Source: an uncultured Lachnospiraceae bacterium (GTDB lineage: Bacteria > Bacillota > Clostridia > Lachnospirales > Lachnospiraceae). Taken from it: DNA of 5,902 bases. Position 1 is the first letter of the stretch. The number at the start of each line of letters is the position of its first letter. The position numbers and the translations under genes are program-made. Shown here piece after piece: positions 5,026 to 5,902 of the stretch. The notes below the pieces were generated by a model. That model ran no database searches and was not told the DNA's origin. It worked only from the letters and a program-made list of their open reading frames with translations. The DNA lies in the NCBI GenBank assembly GCA_945787485.1, contig CALZHV010000132.1:1-5902 (forward strand), written 5' to 3'.

Positions 5026-5902
5026 ATGCTGATATATTATTTAATTATTGCATTACTTATGGGAATAATTATATTTCTTACGGTAAAGCTTTTAACAATA
5101 AAAAAACAGATGAAAATCATTGCCGAAGAGCTTTCAAATACAAAGGACATGGATTACAACAAGCTTGTTTCCATAGCGCTTGCGGACAAGGATTTGATTG
5201 AAATGTCAAAGCAAATGAATGATAATCTTGAATTTCAAAAGCAAATGAAATGGAAGGCTCAAAAATCGGAAAATGAGTTAAAACAATCTATTTCAGATAT
5301 TGCTCATGATCTTCGAACACCTATTACTGTAGTTAAGGGAAATCTTCAAATGCTGGAAAAAGAAAGCGATTTGACAGATAAATGTAAAGAATATGTAAGC
5401 ATTTGCAGTGAAAAAACAGATGTATTAAAAAAGATGGTCGACGATTTTTTTGAGCTTTCATATCTTGAAAGCGAAGCTACGGTTGTTGACTTAGAAAAAA
5501 CAGACCTTACAGAGCTTATTGCCGGTTTTATTATTTGTCACGAAACTGTTATCAGACAAAATGATATAGAGCCTGTGATACAGCTTCCTGAGAAAAGTAT
5601 ATTTGTTAATGCTGATAAAGAATTGCTTACAAGAATGCTGGAAAATATTTTGAATAATATATTAAAGCATGCTTCGGATAGCTTTGTTTTATCATTATCA
5701 CAAGATGATAAGGTCCGTATAAGCTTTAGTAATCCGGTGCCAAAGGATGCAAGCTTTGATACAGACAGATTATTTGACAGGACATATAGAGGTAACAAGG
5801 CAAGGACAGGCGGAGGACCGGGAGGCATTGGGCTTTATATTGTAAAGCTTTTGGCGCAAAAGCAGGGAATTTGGAACTTATTCCCGGACTTCCGGGGTGA
5901 AG
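5026..5902 (+). CDS. Sensor histidine kinase, short single-TM type (3' end cut by window)
   Basis: The first 292 residues of a membrane histidine kinase are visible, with no stop before the window edge. It starts at an ATG seven bases after AAGGA (5014-5018). One membrane segment (about residues 2-24) opens the protein almost at once, leaving no extracellular sensor domain. A charged, probably coiled stretch follows (25-85). The H-box SISDIAHDLRTPIT carries His94, the expected phosphorylation site. The ATPase domain shows the N-box (MLENILNNILKHAS, 204-217), the F-box (LFDRTYRGN, 249-257) and the G2 box (GGGPGGIGLYIVK, 262-274). A classic D-x-G-x-G G1 box is not visible: the position reads ISFSNPVP. 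The last 12 or so residues after KQG do not look like the usual kinase C-terminus. It is the cognate partner of the regulator upstream; the stimulus is unknown. Confidence 0.92.
   Translation, partial: MLIYYLIIALLMGIIIFLTVKLLTIKKQMKIIAEELSNTKDMDYNKLVSIALADKDLIEMSKQMNDNLEFQKQMKWKAQKSENELKQSISDIAHDLRTPITVVKGNLQMLEKESDLTDKCKEYVSICSEKTDVLKKMVDDFFELSYLESEATVVDLEKTDLTELIAGFIICHETVIRQNDIEPVIQLPEKSIFVNADKELLTRMLENILNNILKHASDSFVLSLSQDDKVRISFSNPVPKDASFDTDRLFDRTYRGNKARTGGGPGGIGLYIVKLLAQKQGIWNLFPDFRGE

Noticed and set aside
5538..5828. A 96-residue minus-strand open frame inside the kinase gene
   Set aside because: It is a shadow of the histidine kinase catalytic domain, whose N, F and G2 boxes are clear on the plus strand.

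Overview
The window looks like chromosomal DNA from a low-GC Gram-positive anaerobe, most likely a Clostridia/Lachnospiraceae-type gut bacterium. The reasons are the AT-rich sequence and codon use, strong AGGAGG-type ribosome sites, a lipoprotein-anchored binding protein, and the style of the two-component pair. The genus cannot be fixed from the sequence alone. No complete mobile element, CRISPR array, tRNA or rRNA is visible.

Layout, left to right. Positions 1-66 hold nothing recognisable. On the minus strand, 67-993 encodes an intact YdhF-type aldo/keto reductase. Positions 994-1886 (about 890 bases) contain no intact gene and look like a decay zone. It holds the middle of a TetR-family repressor gene cut at both ends (minus strand, about 1120-1284). 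Immediately next to the upstream break is a degenerate 35-bp tandem repeat (about 1290-1510). After that comes the N-terminal stub of an SCP2-like small protein (plus strand, 1614-1736). Last comes the promoter and leader of the next operon. That promoter is near consensus (TTGACT, 17 bp, extended -10 TGTTAATAT). A perfect 10-bp inverted repeat followed by six Ts begins at its predicted start of transcription.

Positions 1887-4180 are a complete three-gene polar amino acid ABC importer: lipoprotein binding protein, membrane permease and ATPase. The operon closes with a strong intrinsic terminator at 4223-4260. The binding protein delivers its ligand to the permease, probably a homodimer, and the ATPase drives import. 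The binding protein has Val where the family's carboxylate-binding Arg normally sits, so its ligand is uncertain.

Positions 4323-5902 hold a two-component system: an OmpR/PhoB-type response regulator and a short, single-membrane-segment histidine kinase that runs off the right edge. The terminator separates it from the transporter, so a regulatory link between the two is only a possibility. I found no clear novel multi-gene system. The most unusual material is the repeat array at the broken repressor gene, the hairpin at the transporter transcription start, and the atypical binding protein.
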